Below are positions 6,567 through 7,974 of a stretch of 7,974 bases of DNA, piece by piece. Both the position numbers and the translations under genes were made by a program. The stretch comes from Thermoproteota archaeon (GTDB lineage: Archaea; Thermoproteota; Korarchaeia; Korarchaeales; Korarchaeaceae): contig DRBY01000111.1 in the NCBI GenBank assembly GCA_011042755.1, positions 1 to 7,974 of the forward strand, in the 5' to 3' direction. Positions within the stretch are counted from its first letter, which is position 1. The number at the start of each line of letters is the position of its first letter. The notes under the pieces were generated by a model. That model saw nothing but the letters and a program-made list of their open reading frames with translations, was not told the origin of the DNA and searched no databases.

Positions 6567-7186
6567 CCAATAGCCTCTCTTAACAAGTCGACCCTTCTGA
6601 GGAGCCTCTCTAGTTCCTCGCGTGTGAGTAGAGCTCTTCGGTCAACTTTTCCGGTTTCTAAGTCCACTTCAACCCCCTCTCTCATCAGTATGTAGGCCTT
6701 GATCAGCTTTCCAAACGAATACCCTCCCAACGTCATGTCGGCTCTCACGACCCGGTGGCAGGGGACTATGAGGGGGTAGGGGTTCTTGGCCATGTAGCCC
6801 CCCACCACTCGCGGCGATGTGTTCAGCACCTTGGCCAGCATGCTGTACGTGATGACCCTCCCTCTGGGGATCCTGGAGACCACATCGAGGGCCCTCCTCA
6901 TCCCGCGATCTCTTGGAGGAATTAGCTTGATCCTCTCAAGCGAGGCTGGCTCGCCCAGAAACAGCTTGTTTATCTCTGCCGCCACCCACTCGGACTCTAG
7001 TCCGCAGAATCTAGTCCTCTTCAGAGGGACCTTGCCCCAGGCCCTCTGGCACACCGCCTTGAGGAGGCCAAGAGCTCTCCTCTCGCTCTCGACCGGGATC
7101 GTGTTGCAAAGGAGCCTGCTCCCCTTGAACGCCATCGCTACGTAACCCTCAGACGCACTCTCTACGCAGACCTCGGCGTGGGACAT
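6560..7186 (-). CDS. ogt: Methylated-DNA--protein-cysteine methyltransferase (O6-alkylguanine repair)
   Basis: Suicide DNA-repair protein that transfers an alkyl group from O6-alkylguanine to its own cysteine. The 208 residues include an N-terminal domain of about 90 residues (less conserved) and the C-terminal active domain: PRGRVITYSMLAKVL (107-121, start of the helix-turn-helix), SPRVVGGYMAKNP (124-136) with the probable Arg126 finger and Asn hinge, and the active-site PCHRVV (142-147, acceptor Cys143), then TLGGYSFG (152-159). A C-terminal tail of about 38 residues after MREG is charged and helical and somewhat longer than in many archaeal homologues. The ATG at 7186 is preceded by GAGGT with a nine-base spacer. 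The TGA overlaps the crenactin GTG by 7 bases. This is the first gene of the pair, reading from the divergent promoter shared with rtcA. Confidence 0.95.
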   Translation of the reverse strand: MSHAEVCVESASEGYVAMAFKGSRLLCNTIPVESERRALGLLKAVCQRAWGKVPLKRTRFCGLESEWVAAEINKLFLGEPASLERIKLIPPRDRGMRRALDVVSRIPRGRVITYSMLAKVLNTSPRVVGGYMAKNPYPLIVPCHRVVRADMTLGGYSFGKLIKAYILMREGVEVDLETGKVDRRALLTREELERLLRRVDLLREAIGW

Positions 7187-7250
7187 ATCCAGAGAACCTC
7201 GCTACAGTTGCGCCGAACCTTATTTAAGACGTGACGCTGCAAAAATCCAG
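7187..7250. promoter_or_regulatory. Divergent promoter with TATA box between alkyltransferase and rtcA
   Basis: The nearly symmetric AT box CTTATTTAAG at 7219-7228 is the clearest archaeal TATA element in the window. Its centre lies about 26 bases before the rtcA ATG, and no Shine-Dalgarno sequence precedes that ATG, so rtcA is probably transcribed leaderless. On the other strand the same box reads CTTAAATAAG and would start transcription about 12 bases before the alkyltransferase ATG. Shared use is inferred from spacing. Confidence 0.6.
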
Positions 7251-7974
7251 ATGAATCTTGTGAGAATAGACGGGAGCTACGGCGAGGGAGGAGGCTCTAT
7301 CTTTAGGTACGCCCTCGCGCTCTCGGCGGTATCCCTCAAGCCGGTCGAGGTGTACAACATAAGGGCGAAGAGGAGCAAGCCTGGCCTGAGGCCTCAGCAC
7401 CTGTCTGCGGCGAGACTCCTGGCGGAGATCACTTCCGCCACCGTGGAGGGCCTGGAAGTTGGCTCGACTAGGGTCAGGTTCATTCCGAGAGAGAGGCGCG
7501 GGGGCAGGTACAGGCTCAACGTAGGGACGGCTGGCAGCGTGAGCCTGGTTATTCAAGCCCTGCTCCCGGCGGCGCTGTTCGCAGACTCGACGGTTCAGGT
7601 GGAGCTGATCGGGGGGACTGACGTCCCCATGGCGCCTCCCATAGACTACATGAGGTACGTCTTTGCGAGGAACCTCTCTCTGATGGGAGCGAATGTGGAG
7701 ATAGACCTGGAGAGGAGGGGGCACTACCCCAGGGGGGGCGGTAAGGTCAGGCTCACAGTCCACCCGCTGAACTCGCTCGCTCCGCTGAATGTGACGGGAA
7801 GGGGGGAAGTCAGGAAGATAGAGGGGATAGCACATGCAGTCAAACTGCCGAGGCACGTTGCCGAGAGGATCAGGTCTGCGGCGCTCGAGAGGCTGAGGGA
7901 ATCTGGGCTCAACGCCAGCATAGAGTTGGACTGGTCGCCCAACTCGCACCTAGGGCCGGGAGCGGGGATAGCCC
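7251..7974 (+). CDS. rtcA: RNA 3'-terminal phosphate cyclase RtcA, C-terminus outside window
   Basis: ATP-dependent enzyme converting an RNA 3'-phosphate into a 2',3'-cyclic phosphate through an adenylated intermediate. The 241 visible residues of a usual 340 or so begin IDGSYGEGGGSIFRYALALS (6-25), then NIRAKRSKPGLRPQHL (36-51), NVGTAGSVSLVIQALLPA (90-107), LIGGTDVPMAPPIDYM (119-134), GHYPRGGGKV (157-166) and SHLGPGAGIA (232-241). These fit both the catalytic fold and the start of the inserted domain region. The family usually has Gln in the GEGGGQ motif; here it is Ser16. The catalytic His of RtcA is near the C-terminus and lies beyond the right edge, so activity cannot be judged. The ATG is supported by the motif beginning right after it and by the promoter spacing. 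The related Rcl1 protein of eukaryotes lacks activity; the GGTDVP and PRGGG context here is of the RtcA type. Confidence 0.93.
   Translation, partial: MNLVRIDGSYGEGGGSIFRYALALSAVSLKPVEVYNIRAKRSKPGLRPQHLSAARLLAEITSATVEGLEVGSTRVRFIPRERRGGRYRLNVGTAGSVSLVIQALLPAALFADSTVQVELIGGTDVPMAPPIDYMRYVFARNLSLMGANVEIDLERRGHYPRGGGKVRLTVHPLNSLAPLNVTGRGEVRKIEGIAHAVKLPRHVAERIRSAALERLRESGLNASIELDWSPNSHLGPGAGIA

Noticed and set aside
7224..7949. Long minus-strand open frame of 241 codons opposite rtcA
   Set aside because: Rich in Pro, Arg and His, no family features, and it covers the TATA promoter; the plus strand encodes clear RtcA motifs.

Overview
The window looks like a compact, GC-rich chromosomal segment of a (hyper)thermophilic archaeon. 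Crenactin, ribose-1,5-bisphosphate isomerase, an archaeal Clp1-type RNA kinase and a probable leaderless TATA promoter all point to Archaea. Crenactin is known mainly from Thermoproteales, Korarchaeota and Caldarchaeum-type (Aigarchaeota) lineages, so a TACK archaeon is the best guess; the exact lineage cannot be fixed from the sequence alone. Arginine is often AGG/AGA, genes abut or overlap, and five of the eight starts are probably GTG or TTG. I see no tRNA, rRNA, CRISPR array, insertion sequence or obvious repeat, and no gene-free stretch longer than about 80 bases.

Layout. (1) Minus-strand pair at 1-2263: a Clp1/Grc3-type RNA 5'-hydroxyl kinase followed, with a 13-base overlap, by a glycerate 2-kinase cut off by the left window edge. 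(2) Plus strand 2344-3456: a very divergent RuBisCO-like protein that keeps recognisable RuBisCO scaffold motifs but has lost most catalytic, metal-binding and phosphate-binding residues. (3) Minus strand 3458-4459: ribose-1,5-bisphosphate isomerase with intact catalytic residues, tail to tail with the RuBisCO-like gene and one base apart. (4) Plus strand 4534-5289: a DUF72 protein. (5) Minus-strand pair at 5277-7186: an O6-alkylguanine-DNA alkyltransferase gene whose end overlaps the start of crenactin by 7 bases; the crenactin end overlaps the DUF72 end by 13 bases. (6) Plus strand 7251 to the right edge: RNA 3'-terminal phosphate cyclase RtcA, incomplete.

How the genes may connect. Ribose-1,5-bisphosphate isomerase makes ribulose 1,5-bisphosphate, the substrate of genuine form III RuBisCO in the archaeal AMP/nucleoside pathway, which leads to 3-phosphoglycerate. 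Glycerate kinase also feeds lower glycolysis, at 2-phosphoglycerate. The RuBisCO-family gene beside the isomerase appears unable to do the carboxylase reaction. This is the most interesting point of the window: either a true RuBisCO lies elsewhere in the genome and this paralogue has another job, or the pathway has been rerouted. Clp1-type kinase and RtcA both modify RNA ends (5'-OH phosphorylation and 3'-phosphate cyclisation) but are about 5 kb apart in separate transcription units.
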